A stretch of DNA of 64,000 nucleotides from an uncultured Parabacteroides sp. (GCA_949289155.1 CASEMX010000005.1:1-64000); one strand, 5' to 3'. Counted from the first letter of the stretch, positions 1-9,338 are shown. A program made the numbers and translations. The notes: generated by a model not told the origin, from the sequence alone.

Positions 1-127
1 AGTCCTCTTTGTTGAGCTCCTCCTCTGTTCATAGAGGAGGTGGCACGGAGTGCCGGAGGAGTTTAAATACCGCAGGCTCGCTATCGCTCGCACAGACGGT
101 TAAGCATTGTTGGACGGCTGCGCCGCC
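1..127 (+). repeat. 127-bp direct repeat, left copy
   Basis: This block recurs at 561-687 in the same orientation with only about five to seven mismatches. It holds three small hairpins in a row (a CCTCCTCT/AGAGGAGG stem, a GGCAC-GGA-GTGCC stem and the flanking GGAGGAG), followed by a tail that matches the right arm of the larger composite elements at 749-924 and 6727-6885 (CGCAGGCTCGC, GACGGTTAAGCAT, GGACGGC, CGCCGCC). The copy may extend left of the window. The two copies bracket a pair of tiny membrane-protein genes. Confidence 0.85.
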
Positions 128-154
128 ATGCACTACTCCTGCGTTCATGTCATA

Positions 155-259
155 TCACCTTTCCTTCAACCACCGTTTGCCACTGGGTGTTTGAAACCAT
201 ATTAAAGCGATAATACACGGTATGCCGACCATCCCTAAGATTATCAATGTCCCTGTCAT
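155..259 (-). CDS. 34-aa single-pass membrane miniprotein
   Basis: The reading frame begins MTGTLIILGMVGIPC and ends KRWLKER, giving 34 residues: one hydrophobic helix (about residues 4-22) followed by a short basic tail, so an N-out or N-in single-pass inner-membrane peptide is likely. A clear GGAGGAT ribosome-binding sequence lies just upstream of the ATG, at the end of the preceding gene, whose stop is only 1 nt away; the two are probably translated together. It is too short for ordinary ORF callers. I do not recognise a family. The good ribosome-binding site and tight spacing are the main support. Confidence 0.55.
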   Translation of the reverse strand: MTGTLIILGMVGIPCIIALIWFQTPSGKRWLKER

Positions 260-260
260 G

Positions 261-452
261 TTAATCCTCCCGTTGTTGACCATTTAATAAATACAATCCT
301 ACTACAAGCAATATCCCGGCGATAGCTCCGCTTAATACATAAATCAACCATCGCACCTCTTCCATGTCATTTATTAATGAGGTGACAAATACGCCTGTCA
401 AAAAGTACTTGGAGACATCTATCAAGTAATTTCCTAAGTTTTCCTTCCACAT
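261..452 (-). CDS. Small two-helix membrane protein, DUF6722-like
   Basis: From the ATG at 452 this is a 63-residue protein starting MWKENLGNYLIDVSKY, with two hydrophobic segments (about residues 14-28 and 36-53) separated by an acidic turn containing DMEEVRW, and a polar tail. Length, the N-terminal GNYLIDVSKYF pattern and the membrane layout resemble the Bacteroidetes DUF6722 family, whose function is unknown; this match is from memory and unverified. An in-frame TTG at 482 would add ten residues but looks less natural. It precedes the 34-residue gene with a 1-nt gap. Both sit between 127-bp direct repeats, which suggests a small movable or deletable cassette. Confidence 0.6.
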   Translation of the reverse strand: MWKENLGNYLIDVSKYFLTGVFVTSLINDMEEVRWLIYVLSGAIAGILLVVGLYLLNGQQRED

Positions 453-560
453 AGTCTCAGTTTTTGTTATTATCGGTTGCAAATATAAGGATTTAATTGC
501 GAATTATGAATTAAACTCCCTCCCCCGCTTCGCGGGTACTCCCTCTATAAACAGAGGGAG

Positions 561-687
561 AGTTCTCTTTGTTGAGCTCCTCCTCTGTTCATAGAGGAGG
601 TGGCACGGAGTGCCGGAGGAGTTTAAATACCGCAGGCTCGCTATCGCTCGCCGAGACGGTTAAGCATCGTTGGACGGCTTCGCCGCC
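561..687 (+). repeat. 127-bp direct repeat, right copy
   Basis: Second copy of the block at 1-127, in direct orientation. It is preceded at 539-560 by another small hairpin (CTCCCTC...GAGGGAG). The spacer 453-936 holds no convincing gene; it contains this copy and the composite element at 749-924. Confidence 0.85.
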
Positions 688-748
688 CCTTACTTATTCC
701 TTCTAAACATATCCTCTGTATCCCTTGACCCTCTTTGCTCCTGCCAAG

Positions 749-924
749 AGCGGCGGAGCTGCTCCACTATGCGTAACCGGCTGGTGAACGGAGTGAACCT
801 GCGGTATGCCGGAGTGCGGAGGCTGCGGCCTCGAAGAGGTCGAATGGGGTGGATGCTCATGTCTTACCGCAGGCTCGCTGTCGCTCGCACAGACGGTTAA
901 GCATCGTTAGACGGCTTCGCCGCC
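749..924. repeat. Composite inverted-repeat element, copy A
   Basis: The left arm (749-803, GAGCGGCGGAGCTGCTC...GAACCTGCGG) and right arm (866-924, CCGCAGGCTCGC...GGCTTCGCCGCC) are imperfect inverted copies of each other, about 55 bp each. The centre carries GCGGCCTCGAAGAGGTCGA. The same arms are at 6727-6885, where the central motif is in the opposite orientation. The right arm alone is fused to the direct repeats at 1-127 and 561-687. No transposase or ORF is present, so this is a REP/MITE-like non-autonomous element. Confidence 0.75.
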
Positions 925-936
925 ATGCTCATCCGT

Positions 937-1320
937 TCAGTTCATTGGATATATCTCTATTTTCAAGTACTTGCCTTCGCATTCTACTTCTAAGATTGCA
1001 GCTCTACCTGAAGGAACACCAGAATTCACATTAAGCACAACATACCTGTCATATCTTGATTGCAACGTACAACCACTACTGTTGTTATAAAATGTAAATG
1101 TACATGTTCCTGTTTCCGGTTGAGTGATATGTATCTCTGCCCGACCCGGATATACTCCTATCTGAGTAAACTCACGCGGGTCATCACTACCTACCTTCAA
1201 TTCTCCATGCTGGATATGGCCAGATACATAATACCCCTGAATGCCCACATCTTGGGTTTGCGCATTCGCTACCAATGCACATAAGCAAAGCAACATGCTA
1301 ATAAATAATGTTCGTTTCAT
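937..1320 (-). CDS. Small secreted protein of unknown function
   Basis: A 127-residue protein with a clear Sec signal peptide (MKRTLFISMLLCLCALVANA, cleavage likely before QTQD). The mature part of about 107 residues is polar, beta-rich in appearance and contains two cysteines near the middle (TGTC and SSGC) that could form a disulfide after export. I do not recognise a family. It lies 75 bp downstream of the susD gene on the same strand, but a strong terminator hairpin separates the two, so it is probably a separate transcript or is fed by read-through. A periplasmic or surface accessory role for the upstream SusCD system is possible but is only inferred from position. Confidence 0.7.
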   Translation of the reverse strand: MKRTLFISMLLCLCALVANAQTQDVGIQGYYVSGHIQHGELKVGSDDPREFTQIGVYPGRAEIHITQPETGTCTFTFYNNSSGCTLQSRYDRYVVLNVNSGVPSGRAAILEVECEGKYLKIEIYPMN

Positions 1321-1354
1321 AATAATAGATATTTTATAAGATTAGTAATTATCA

Positions 1355-1375
1355 CCCAGCCCCTATACAGGGCTG
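1355..1375 (-). terminator. Hairpin terminator after susD
   Basis: CCAGCCC (1355-1361) pairs perfectly with GGGCTGG (1369-1375) across a 7-nt loop, between the susD stop and the small secreted protein. The T-run is weak on the minus strand, so termination may be partial. Confidence 0.6.
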
Positions 1376-1395
1376 GATGATTGTTATTTATTTAC

Positions 1396-3321
1396 TTAAT
1401 GGATTGCCCACCAGAGCGGAGTCATAGTTGTGTTATCACCACCTAATTTCTCCAATGCTTGTGCAAATCCTGACGGGTCTGCATTATCCATTGAAGTCGG
1501 GTATCTCAAGCGTTGCGGATAGTATTCCCAACTTTGGTTGCCTTGATAAGAAGTAGGAGACCAAGCGGTCATATCTGAACCTGAGATACTGGATTCATTT
1601 GCCGGCATATCAAAGAACGGCAAACCTAAACGACGGTAATCATTCCACATTTCCAAAGCCAAGTATGGAGTCTGGGCAATATACTTCTGCGTGATAATCT
1701 TCGTCAACTGGTCGTTCAACTTCTTACCCTTATACAGAATACGGCTTGCATCCGGATATTGATAAGTCATCGTCTGCTCAGCCTTCGTATAACCATCTAC
1801 ATAGTTAACCGTCATGTTGGTCGGCTCGGTAGTATGGTTGAAGTTTACTGAAGTACCTACGCGGTTGTAATCCGTAGAAGCCAAATAAGCATCTACATAC
1901 TGGCTTACACCAAAGTATTCGAAACTGCTCCGTACCCCATTCTCGTAAGCTTCCTGTGCAGTCGTACCCGTATTCCAACCATACAGAGAAGCTTCAGCCA
2001 GCAGGAAGTAGGTTTCCCACGGACCAAACCATACTCGTTCATTATCACTCGCGCAATAATCATTTCCTAACAATACACCAGTGTCATAGAATGTTCCAAC
2101 AACTTGATTTCTTGAAAAGCTTTCAGAATAGTTGCTGCTCTCACCTGCAGGATAATAATTCCATGTATATTGAGCATCAACACTAATGGAATTACCTGAC
2201 TTGTCTAAGAATACATGACTGGCATGGCCATCTACAGAACCTTTATCCACAAAGTTGTCTGCAGCTTGGTCATTCGGCAAACAGAAGATTTCCAAACCAC
2301 GCGGGTCTATATTGGCAGGAATACCATCCATCCAGAACTGTTTAGTTGGGTTATCGGTATTCGCAGCATAATTCTGGTCGAACTTCATACCCATATAATC
2401 CATTGGCTTGGTATATTGAGCCAAGTCCGGACGCTGTTCAGCTACCGGAATACCACCTAAACCTACCAAGATATTAGACATTGTTGAAGAGAGTCCTTGG
2501 TCATCCCAAGTACGAGTATAAATACCAGACCAGCCATCCCAACCGTTGTGCTCAGGAACAGCAAACATATCAGCAATTGTTGTAATTCTGCTTCCTGCTG
2601 CTACAGCCGCTTCGAACTCAGATTGCGCTTTTGCTGGATCGACTTCAGACAAACGCATTGCATAACGCATACGCAAAGAGTTGGCGAATGCAACCCACTT
2701 AGCAGGGTCATATCCATATGCTTGGTCACCATTTACATAAGTTTCATCTGTTGCAACTGAAGTATCAATAGAAGCTGCCGCATCTGCCAATTCAGACAAG
2801 ATATAAGCATAAACCTCTTCTACTGTATTATACGTCGTAGGGTTCTCACCCTGATAGTTTGCTTCAATTGGATACGGTCCAAATGTATCTGAGTATTCTG
2901 CAATCAAGACAGCCCGCCAGATACGTGCTATCTGTTTCAAATTAGGCCAAAACTCACGCTGGCAATCCAATGTCGCTGTTTCTATTTCATCAGCACGTTG
3001 AATAGCAAAAGTCGCATATTTCAACCAATTAGTCACCTGATTAAAATAAGCATTATTATAATCATCACTATAACGTCCAATATTCAAAAAGGACATTTCT
3101 CCGCAAATACGTGCTGCGCTCGCCCAATTATACACCACTACGCGCTCTGCCACGTCAGGGTCTTGTTGAGCTAACTTGATTGATTGATTCAAGAAATAAA
3201 CTGCATCGACCTCTTCCCAATTCACTGCAGATTGGTCTGTATTGACGTCATTAAAGTCATCACAAGCCGTCAATCCTAATGCCGCACAGCTTAATGCTAT
3301 AAATAATTTATTTATTTTCAT
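1396..3321 (-). CDS. SusD-like outer-membrane lipoprotein (SusD_2 type)
   Basis: A surface glycan- or nutrient-binding lipoprotein that would cap the SusC channel encoded upstream. From the ATG at 3321 the protein has 641 residues and starts MKINKLFIALSCAALGLTAC, a lipoprotein signal with Cys20 as the lipid anchor. An upstream in-frame ATG (3351) lies before the susC stop and would spoil the signal peptide. The helical N-terminal body (including AMRLSEVDPAKAQSEFEAAV) and the long C-terminal part containing ALEMWNDYRRLGLP are typical of the SusD/RagB subgroup called SusD_2. It follows susC with a 19-nt gap, so the pair is an operon. No glycoside hydrolase is nearby, so the ligand cannot be told; this subgroup is not restricted to glycans. 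Confidence 0.9.
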   Translation of the reverse strand: MKINKLFIALSCAALGLTACDDFNDVNTDQSAVNWEEVDAVYFLNQSIKLAQQDPDVAERVVVYNWASAARICGEMSFLNIGRYSDDYNNAYFNQVTNWLKYATFAIQRADEIETATLDCQREFWPNLKQIARIWRAVLIAEYSDTFGPYPIEANYQGENPTTYNTVEEVYAYILSELADAAASIDTSVATDETYVNGDQAYGYDPAKWVAFANSLRMRYAMRLSEVDPAKAQSEFEAAVAAGSRITTIADMFAVPEHNGWDGWSGIYTRTWDDQGLSSTMSNILVGLGGIPVAEQRPDLAQYTKPMDYMGMKFDQNYAANTDNPTKQFWMDGIPANIDPRGLEIFCLPNDQAADNFVDKGSVDGHASHVFLDKSGNSISVDAQYTWNYYPAGESSNYSESFSRNQVVGTFYDTGVLLGNDYCASDNERVWFGPWETYFLLAEASLYGWNTGTTAQEAYENGVRSSFEYFGVSQYVDAYLASTDYNRVGTSVNFNHTTEPTNMTVNYVDGYTKAEQTMTYQYPDASRILYKGKKLNDQLTKIITQKYIAQTPYLALEMWNDYRRLGLPFFDMPANESSISGSDMTAWSPTSYQGNQSWEYYPQRLRYPTSMDNADPSGFAQALEKLGGDNTTMTPLWWAIH

Positions 3322-3340
3322 TTTATAGTCTATTAAACGA

Positions 3341-6300
3341 TTAGAAACCAAGTGTTACATTAAACAAATAAGAACGCGATGTAGGTGCTGCTGCATTCTC
3401 GAATCCGGTTGCATTCGTACTGGTTGCATAAACCGATTCCGGATCTACACCATGCGTATCACAATAAATCATCCAAACATTGTTCATAGAGAAGCCTAAC
3501 TTCACTTGCTGGAACGGAGTATCTTTCAACATCGATTTCGGGAACGAATAGTTCAACGCAATATTACGCAAACGAATATTGGTTGCGCTATACAAGTTAG
3601 CTTCACCGATACCTAAGTTACCACTGGATGAAGTTACAGCTTGCCAATAATCCTGCTGTGAAACCGCAGTTGTATTGGGCGTATAACCGCCATTACCATC
3701 GGCAACCACACCTGATACGACAAAGTCATTACGCTCACCACCCGGAGCCGTTACTTCGGCAATACCATAAGACTGCAAAATACGGTTAGTTCCTGCATAG
3801 AAATCACCACCGAAGCGTCCATCAATCAAGAAGCTGAGTGACCAGTTCTTCCACGTAAAGTTATTTGTCCATCCCAATAGGCAATCCGGCTGCTGGTCAC
3901 CAATTTTCTCACGAGAAGAAGTTCCTTGTGGCCTACCATTGCTATCCAATATCAATTCTCCATAATAAGGGCTGGATTCATCCGTTACGCGCAAGAATTT
4001 AGTACCCCAGATTTCACCATAATTACCGCCAGCCACTGCATAAATATATAAGTTATCATAACCACCTAATGTGTAAGTCATGTTCTTATACTCTTCACCC
4101 GGCATCAATTCGATAATCTTATTGCGGTTTCTGGAGAAGTTCAGGTTCATATCCCACTGGAAACCACTTTCTGTTTGAACCGGCGTAGCATTCAACATAA
4201 TTTCCACACCCTGATTCTGAATATTACCTGCATTTACTCTGACAGATTCATATCCAGAGAAACGGTTCAATGGAATATTCAACAACTGGTTCTTTGCATT
4301 CGACTTATACCAAGCCACATCCAAACCTAAGCGATTATTCAAGAAACGTACTTCCGCACCGGCTTCCCAAGAAGTAATCAACTCATTCTTCAAGTCCCAA
4401 TTATTATAAACGCTTCCGCTCGTTTCACCCATAACAGCACTTGTATAACCATCTACAGATGTCTTATACAAATTATACAACTGATAGGGGTCTAAGTCGT
4501 TACCAACCTGAGCAAAAGAAGCACGGACCTTAGCGTAAGTGAACCAATCCGGCATATTCTTCTCCATCTTATTCATCATATCACTGATTACCCATGATAC
4601 ACTGACAGAAGGATAGAAGAAGGATTTATTATCTTCAAACAACGAAGAAGACCAGTCATTACGGAATGTTGCATCCAAGAATGCCCATCCGTCATAATTG
4701 ATACCTACTGTACCATACAGAGAGTTAATCTTCTTACGTTCGTATGTTTGAGATACACTCAAATCAGCCTTATCGCCATTAGTAATCCAAAAGACATTCG
4801 GTGTAGTCAACTTTCCTAAATTGGCATCGAGTCCTGTTGATTTACGTACCATCATGTTACCACCGAAGTTCACAACGCCGCCCCATTTGCCAAATACATT
4901 GTCTTTCTGGGCAGTGAACAAGAAGCTATAGTTATTCTCATAGAACTTCTTTTCTCCGAGGCTATAACTACCATTTGCTTTGGTTTCATCCGGACCTCCG
5001 GCATACAATCTGGTTTCTGTTTCTGTAAAGTACATATCGCTACCCGCCTTGATTTCACCAGTTAACCAATCGGTAAAACGATATTTCATTGAGGCGTTAA
5101 TCAAGAAACGGTTACGGCGGTCTTGGTTCGTATTATACTTTTGTGCCCAATAAGGGTTAAAGTCACTACCTCTTTGCCACCAACGCATATCACCATATTC
5201 GTCCAAATGATTCTCGAAGTCCGTAATATCCATAGATGTCGGCAATGTGTACATCGTCAAGAATGTATTCGAGCCATTATCACCGGATAATGGACGGTTC
5301 TTCGCCGTAGTATTGATGTACTGAATCTTTCCATCGAATGACCAACGGTCATCTTTACCAAAAGTAGAAGTGGCACGCAACGTCATGTTGGTACGGTTCA
5401 ATTTCGCACTCGGAATCTTGTTGGCATCGTCCATACGGGTTGCCGAAGCATAAATACCGGTCTTTCCATACATCTGCGAGAAAGTAAAGCTTTCTGTAGC
5501 ATTGACACCTGTATTGAAATAATTCTTCAGATTGTCATAATACTGCATATTTCTCGAAACACCTTCCCAATCAGTATAACTTTGTCCCTCTATACGCGGA
5601 CCCCAACTTAATTCGGATGTTGGATTAAAATTGCCATACGTACCTTGACCAAATGTAGTCTGACGTTCCGGAGTCATAAAGATAGTTTCTGCAGATACAG
5701 ACGCAGAAATAGTAAGACCCAAGCCCGGATTCTCACGTCCTGACTTTGTCGTAATCAAGATAACACCGTTACCGGCACGTGAACCATACAGAGCGGCTGC
5801 AGAAGCACCCTTCAAGACAGACATCGATTCGATATCTTCTGCATTCAAGTCCGAAAGACCGTTACCATAGTCGATAGAAGGATTCCACATATCGTTGTTT
5901 TCTGCACCAATAAAGTTATCCATCGGCACACCATCGACTACGATTAACGGCTGGTTCAAACCAGTTACAGAGTTACTACCACGTAACTGAATTTTAGAAG
6001 AACCACCCGCACCGTTACTTGAACGGATAATCTGTACACCGGAGACCTTACCGGTCAAAGCATTTGCCAAGTTCGGCTCACGAGCCTGCACCAAGTCATC
6101 ACCGCCAACTTCTTGCATTGCATAACCCAAAGACTTCTCCGAACGCTTGATACCCAAAGCCGTAACAACTACCTCTTCCAACTGTTCAGAGTCCTCAGCC
6201 AACGTCACATTAATCGGCTGACCTGTGAAAGGAATCTCTTGCGTTACATACCCGATGTAGGAAATCACGATGATATCCCCATTCTTTACACCTTCCAACG

Positions 6301-6529
6301 TGAAGTTACCGTCCAAGTCGGTAATATTACCGTTGGTTGTACCCTTAACGATAACCGATGCTCCGGTAACCGGACCAAAGGCATCCACTACTGTACCTGT
6401 AGCTTTCCCATCCTGCTGGACAAAGTCCAACGCAGGCTTTGCCGGCGCTATTTCTGCATAGATATTACCTGTAATGCTCAATGCAGTAGCCACCAATAGC
6501 AAACTAACTAATTTAGTTTTTTTAGGCAT
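3341..6529 (-). CDS. SusC/RagA-family TonB-dependent receptor
   Basis: An outer-membrane TonB-dependent importer working with the SusD-like lipoprotein downstream. From the ATG at 6529 it has 1062 residues. Order of parts: signal peptide (MPKKTKLVSLLLVATALS), a carboxypeptidase-like beta-sandwich domain (about residues 45-120, GASVIVKGTTNGNITDLDG), a plug domain (SVLKGASAAALYGSRAGNGV near residue 250) and a 22-strand barrel ending in aromatic Phe (NVTLGF). The track-long frame could start at 6745, but the upstream part has no signal peptide and lies in a 5' leader. The 6530-6726 leader is AT-rich with no gene. No anti-sigma FecR/ECF pair is adjacent, so regulation cannot be inferred. Confidence 0.93.
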   Translation of the reverse strand: MPKKTKLVSLLLVATALSITGNIYAEIAPAKPALDFVQQDGKATGTVVDAFGPVTGASVIVKGTTNGNITDLDGNFTLEGVKNGDIIVISYIGYVTQEIPFTGQPINVTLAEDSEQLEEVVVTALGIKRSEKSLGYAMQEVGGDDLVQAREPNLANALTGKVSGVQIIRSSNGAGGSSKIQLRGSNSVTGLNQPLIVVDGVPMDNFIGAENNDMWNPSIDYGNGLSDLNAEDIESMSVLKGASAAALYGSRAGNGVILITTKSGRENPGLGLTISASVSAETIFMTPERQTTFGQGTYGNFNPTSELSWGPRIEGQSYTDWEGVSRNMQYYDNLKNYFNTGVNATESFTFSQMYGKTGIYASATRMDDANKIPSAKLNRTNMTLRATSTFGKDDRWSFDGKIQYINTTAKNRPLSGDNGSNTFLTMYTLPTSMDITDFENHLDEYGDMRWWQRGSDFNPYWAQKYNTNQDRRNRFLINASMKYRFTDWLTGEIKAGSDMYFTETETRLYAGGPDETKANGSYSLGEKKFYENNYSFLFTAQKDNVFGKWGGVVNFGGNMMVRKSTGLDANLGKLTTPNVFWITNGDKADLSVSQTYERKKINSLYGTVGINYDGWAFLDATFRNDWSSSLFEDNKSFFYPSVSVSWVISDMMNKMEKNMPDWFTYAKVRASFAQVGNDLDPYQLYNLYKTSVDGYTSAVMGETSGSVYNNWDLKNELITSWEAGAEVRFLNNRLGLDVAWYKSNAKNQLLNIPLNRFSGYESVRVNAGNIQNQGVEIMLNATPVQTESGFQWDMNLNFSRNRNKIIELMPGEEYKNMTYTLGGYDNLYIYAVAGGNYGEIWGTKFLRVTDESSPYYGELILDSNGRPQGTSSREKIGDQQPDCLLGWTNNFTWKNWSLSFLIDGRFGGDFYAGTNRILQSYGIAEVTAPGGERNDFVVSGVVADGNGGYTPNTTAVSQQDYWQAVTSSSGNLGIGEANLYSATNIRLRNIALNYSFPKSMLKDTPFQQVKLGFSMNNVWMIYCDTHGVDPESVYATSTNATGFENAAAPTSRSYLFNVTLGF

Positions 6530-6726
6530 AAGTAAATCTAATTTATTTGTGAATAATAAAGCTGTTATAATTGATTTAATAAATCGACAATAGATAAAGA
6601 TACCCTCAGGGCATCCCTGTTGGCGCATGGGAGGCGATAAGGTGTGCCGTCCCGACTCAGATGTGAATAGTTGTTTGTGTTCATTGTTTGTTTGTTTTTT
6701 ATTTGCGTTAATTAAAACTTTATTTT

Positions 6727-6885
6727 GAGCGGCGAAGCTGCTCAACTATGCTTAACCGTCTGGTGAGCAAAGCGAACCTGCGGTATCCATCAGTTCGACC
6801 TCTTCGAGGCCGCACCGGGAGCGGTTTGCCCTGCAGGTTCGCTCCGCTCACCCGCAGTTAAGCGTGATTGGACGGCTCCGCCGCC
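6727..6885. repeat. Composite inverted-repeat element, copy B
   Basis: Left arm 6727-6783 and right arm 6830-6885 are imperfect inverted repeats and match the arms of the element at 749-924 (GCTTAACCGTC, GAACCTGCGG, GGACGGCTCCGCCGCC). The central block TTCGACCTCTTCGAGGCCGCA is the reverse complement of the central block of copy A, meaning the whole element or its centre has flipped. It lies upstream of susC and downstream of the EF-G paralogue, so it could contribute to termination. Confidence 0.75.
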
Positions 6886-6927
6886 CTTATTCTTCATTTT
6901 TAATTCTTAATTCTTCATTCAAGAAGA

Positions 6928-9084
6928 TTATTCCTCCGCTTGCGACGCTTCGTAAGCTTTGAGCAGCTTCTCCTGAACATCAGAAGGAACCAACTCGTAG
7001 GAAGCGAACTTCATCGTGAATGAAGCACGACCACCGGTAATGGAGCTGAGCGATGTAGAGTAATTGGACAGCTCCTTCAAAGGCACTTTGGCTTGCAATT
7101 TCTCGAAGCCCTTTTCGCTGTTCATACCCATAATCATCGCGCGGCGTCCCTGCAGGTCGCTCATCACATCGCCGAGGAAGTCTGCCGGAACCGATACCTC
7201 TACATCGTAGATAGGCTCCAGAATCTTCGGTCCTGCCTCCTTGAATGCCTGGCTGAAGGCGTTACGCCCTGCCAGCATAAAGGAGATTTCGTTACTGTCC
7301 ACCGGGTGCATCTTACCGTCATATACGCAGATACGCACATCACGGGCATACGAACCGGTCAACGGGCCCTGCTCCATACGTCCCATGATACCCTTCAGGA
7401 TAGCCGGGAGGAAACGGGCATCGATTGCGCCGCCCACAATACAGTTCACGAATACCAGTTTGCCGCCCCAATCGAGGTCGATGGTCTGCGTGTCGCGCAC
7501 GTTCATCTTATATTCCTGCCCGCCGAAACGATAGCTGTCCGGCGCAGGCATTCCTTCGTAATAAGGCTCGATAATCAGGTGCACTTCACCGAACTGTCCG
7601 GCACCGCCCGATTGCTTCTTATGACGATAGTCTGCACGTGCCGCCTTCGTAATCGTCTCGCGATACGGAATCTTCGGTTCCATGAACTCGATAGGCAACT
7701 TATCATTGTTTTCAATTCTCCATTTCAAAGTACGCAGATGGAACTCGCCCTGCCCGGACACAATCGTCTGCTTCAGCTCTTTCGATTGTTCTATTACCCA
7801 AGTCGGATCCTCCTCACGCATACGCATCAGGATTTCCATCATCTTTTCTGCATCCGCCTCGTTCACCGGCTTGATTGCCCGGCGATACTTAGGTTCCGGA
7901 TACTTGATAAAGTCGAAGCGGTAATCGCACCCCTTACCATTCAAGGTATTGCCGCGACGTACATCTTTCAACTTCACCGTCGCACCGATATCGCCTGCCA
8001 CCATTTCAGGCACTTCGGTACGTGTCTGTCCATCGGTCACGAACAACTGCGCAATACGCTCCTTCGAACCGCGGTCAGCATTCAAGAGGTCATCCCCGGC
8101 TTTTACCCTGCCGGACAATACCTTAAAGTAAGACACCTGCCCGATATGCGGCTCTACCGTTGTCTTAAAGAAGAACAGGCTGGTCGGACCGTTTGAATCC
8201 GGTGTCACCTCGACGCCCTCGGTCGTTACCAAGCGAGGCATCTTATCGGTACACGGAACGACATTACCCAAGAACTCTAACGTACGGCGCACGCACATAT
8301 CCCGTCCTGCACACACACAGAATACCGGGAACATCGCACGGGTCACCAGACCGGCACGGATACCGGCACGCATATCATCTTCACTCAATGTCCCCTCTTC
8401 AAAGAACTTCTCCATCAGGATGTCATCATGCTCGGCTGCTGCTTCGACCAACGCCTTGTGCAGCTCCATCGCCTTCTCCTGCTCCTCGGCAGGGATATCC
8501 AACACTTCAGGCACACCGCCTTCCGGTTTCCAGCGGTACATCTTCATCTTCAAGACATCGACCACGGCATTGAACGACGCGCCGCAGGTTACCGGATACT
8601 GTATCTGTACCACCTTGCTTCCCCAACGGTCGCGAAGCTGGGCTACCGTACCGTCGTAATCCGCTTTATCGTTATCCAACTGGTTAACTACGAAGATAAC
8701 CGGCTTATGGAACTGCTCCGTGTAACGGAACTGGTTGATAGTTCCTACCTCAACGCCATACTGCGCATTCAACACCATCAGGGCAGTATCCGTCACGTTC
8801 AATGCAGAAACAGCGCCGCCAATAAAGTCGTCCGAACCCGGACAATCGATAAAGTTCAGTTTGCGCCCTTGCCATTCTACACTAAAAACGGTCGAGAATA
8901 CTGAGTAACCATACTCTTTCTCTACCGGAAAATAGTCGCATACCGTGTTTTTGTTTTCCACACTTCCGCGACGTTTTATAACTCCACCCTCGTAAAGCAT
9001 CGCTTCTGCGAGAGTGGTTTTCCCAGAGCCGGAACTCCCTAAAATCGAGATGTTTTTAATTTCATCTGTTTGATATACTTTCAT
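6928..9084 (-). CDS. fusA2: EF-G paralogue (EF-G2 type) lacking the catalytic His
   Basis: A 718-residue ribosomal translocase-like protein with all EF-G domains. The P-loop is GSSGSGKT (16-23). The G3 motif reads DCPGS (80-84): the His of DxPGH that activates the hydrolytic water in EF-G is Ser84. G4 is NQLD (134-137) in place of NKxD. Domain II onward is well conserved, with the domain IV and V region (GGRASFTMKFASYELVP) near the end. A second EF-G in gut Bacteroides has been reported to work without GTPase activity and to matter under starvation and for gut colonisation; this gene fits that paralogue better than canonical fusA, which normally sits in the str operon. Alternative: a tetracycline-resistance-like or EF-G-like factor, but the domain order is that of EF-G. 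Confidence 0.88.
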   Translation of the reverse strand: MKVYQTDEIKNISILGSSGSGKTTLAEAMLYEGGVIKRRGSVENKNTVCDYFPVEKEYGYSVFSTVFSVEWQGRKLNFIDCPGSDDFIGGAVSALNVTDTALMVLNAQYGVEVGTINQFRYTEQFHKPVIFVVNQLDNDKADYDGTVAQLRDRWGSKVVQIQYPVTCGASFNAVVDVLKMKMYRWKPEGGVPEVLDIPAEEQEKAMELHKALVEAAAEHDDILMEKFFEEGTLSEDDMRAGIRAGLVTRAMFPVFCVCAGRDMCVRRTLEFLGNVVPCTDKMPRLVTTEGVEVTPDSNGPTSLFFFKTTVEPHIGQVSYFKVLSGRVKAGDDLLNADRGSKERIAQLFVTDGQTRTEVPEMVAGDIGATVKLKDVRRGNTLNGKGCDYRFDFIKYPEPKYRRAIKPVNEADAEKMMEILMRMREEDPTWVIEQSKELKQTIVSGQGEFHLRTLKWRIENNDKLPIEFMEPKIPYRETITKAARADYRHKKQSGGAGQFGEVHLIIEPYYEGMPAPDSYRFGGQEYKMNVRDTQTIDLDWGGKLVFVNCIVGGAIDARFLPAILKGIMGRMEQGPLTGSYARDVRICVYDGKMHPVDSNEISFMLAGRNAFSQAFKEAGPKILEPIYDVEVSVPADFLGDVMSDLQGRRAMIMGMNSEKGFEKLQAKVPLKELSNYSTSLSSITGGRASFTMKFASYELVPSDVQEKLLKAYEASQAEE

Positions 9085-9330
9085 GGTGAAATCAGCTTAA
9101 AATAAAGTTAAACAATAAAGAATGATTCCGATAAACTTCTTATCGTGGGCGTAAAATTAATACATATTTAGCAAAAAACAACTGAAAGAAACATGTTTAA
9201 TAACATACTTTTGAAACAAGGGAGCTGTTTCGGGATAAAAAAGGCTTGACAAATAAGAAAAGAATAGGCGTAAACGGATGTAAATATAGGCATATATCCG
9301 GACATTATCCGTCATAATTAATTATTATTG

Positions 9331-9338
9331 TACCTTTG
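9331..9338 (+). promoter_or_regulatory. Possible -7 box upstream of hemW
   Basis: TACCTTTG matches the Bacteroidetes TAnnTTTG -7 element; another (TACTTTTG) is at 9206-9213. Neither has a clear -33 element at the expected distance. Transcription from either would include the palindrome array at 9375-9552 in the hemW leader. The rest of 9085-9330 shows no gene. Confidence 0.35.

Noticed and set aside
7093-8196. 367-codon plus-strand ORF inside the EF-G paralogue
   Set aside because: It is antisense to a well-conserved gene, has atypical composition and no recognisable domain. The same applies to 24446-25657 (obg) and 61248-62468 (dgt).
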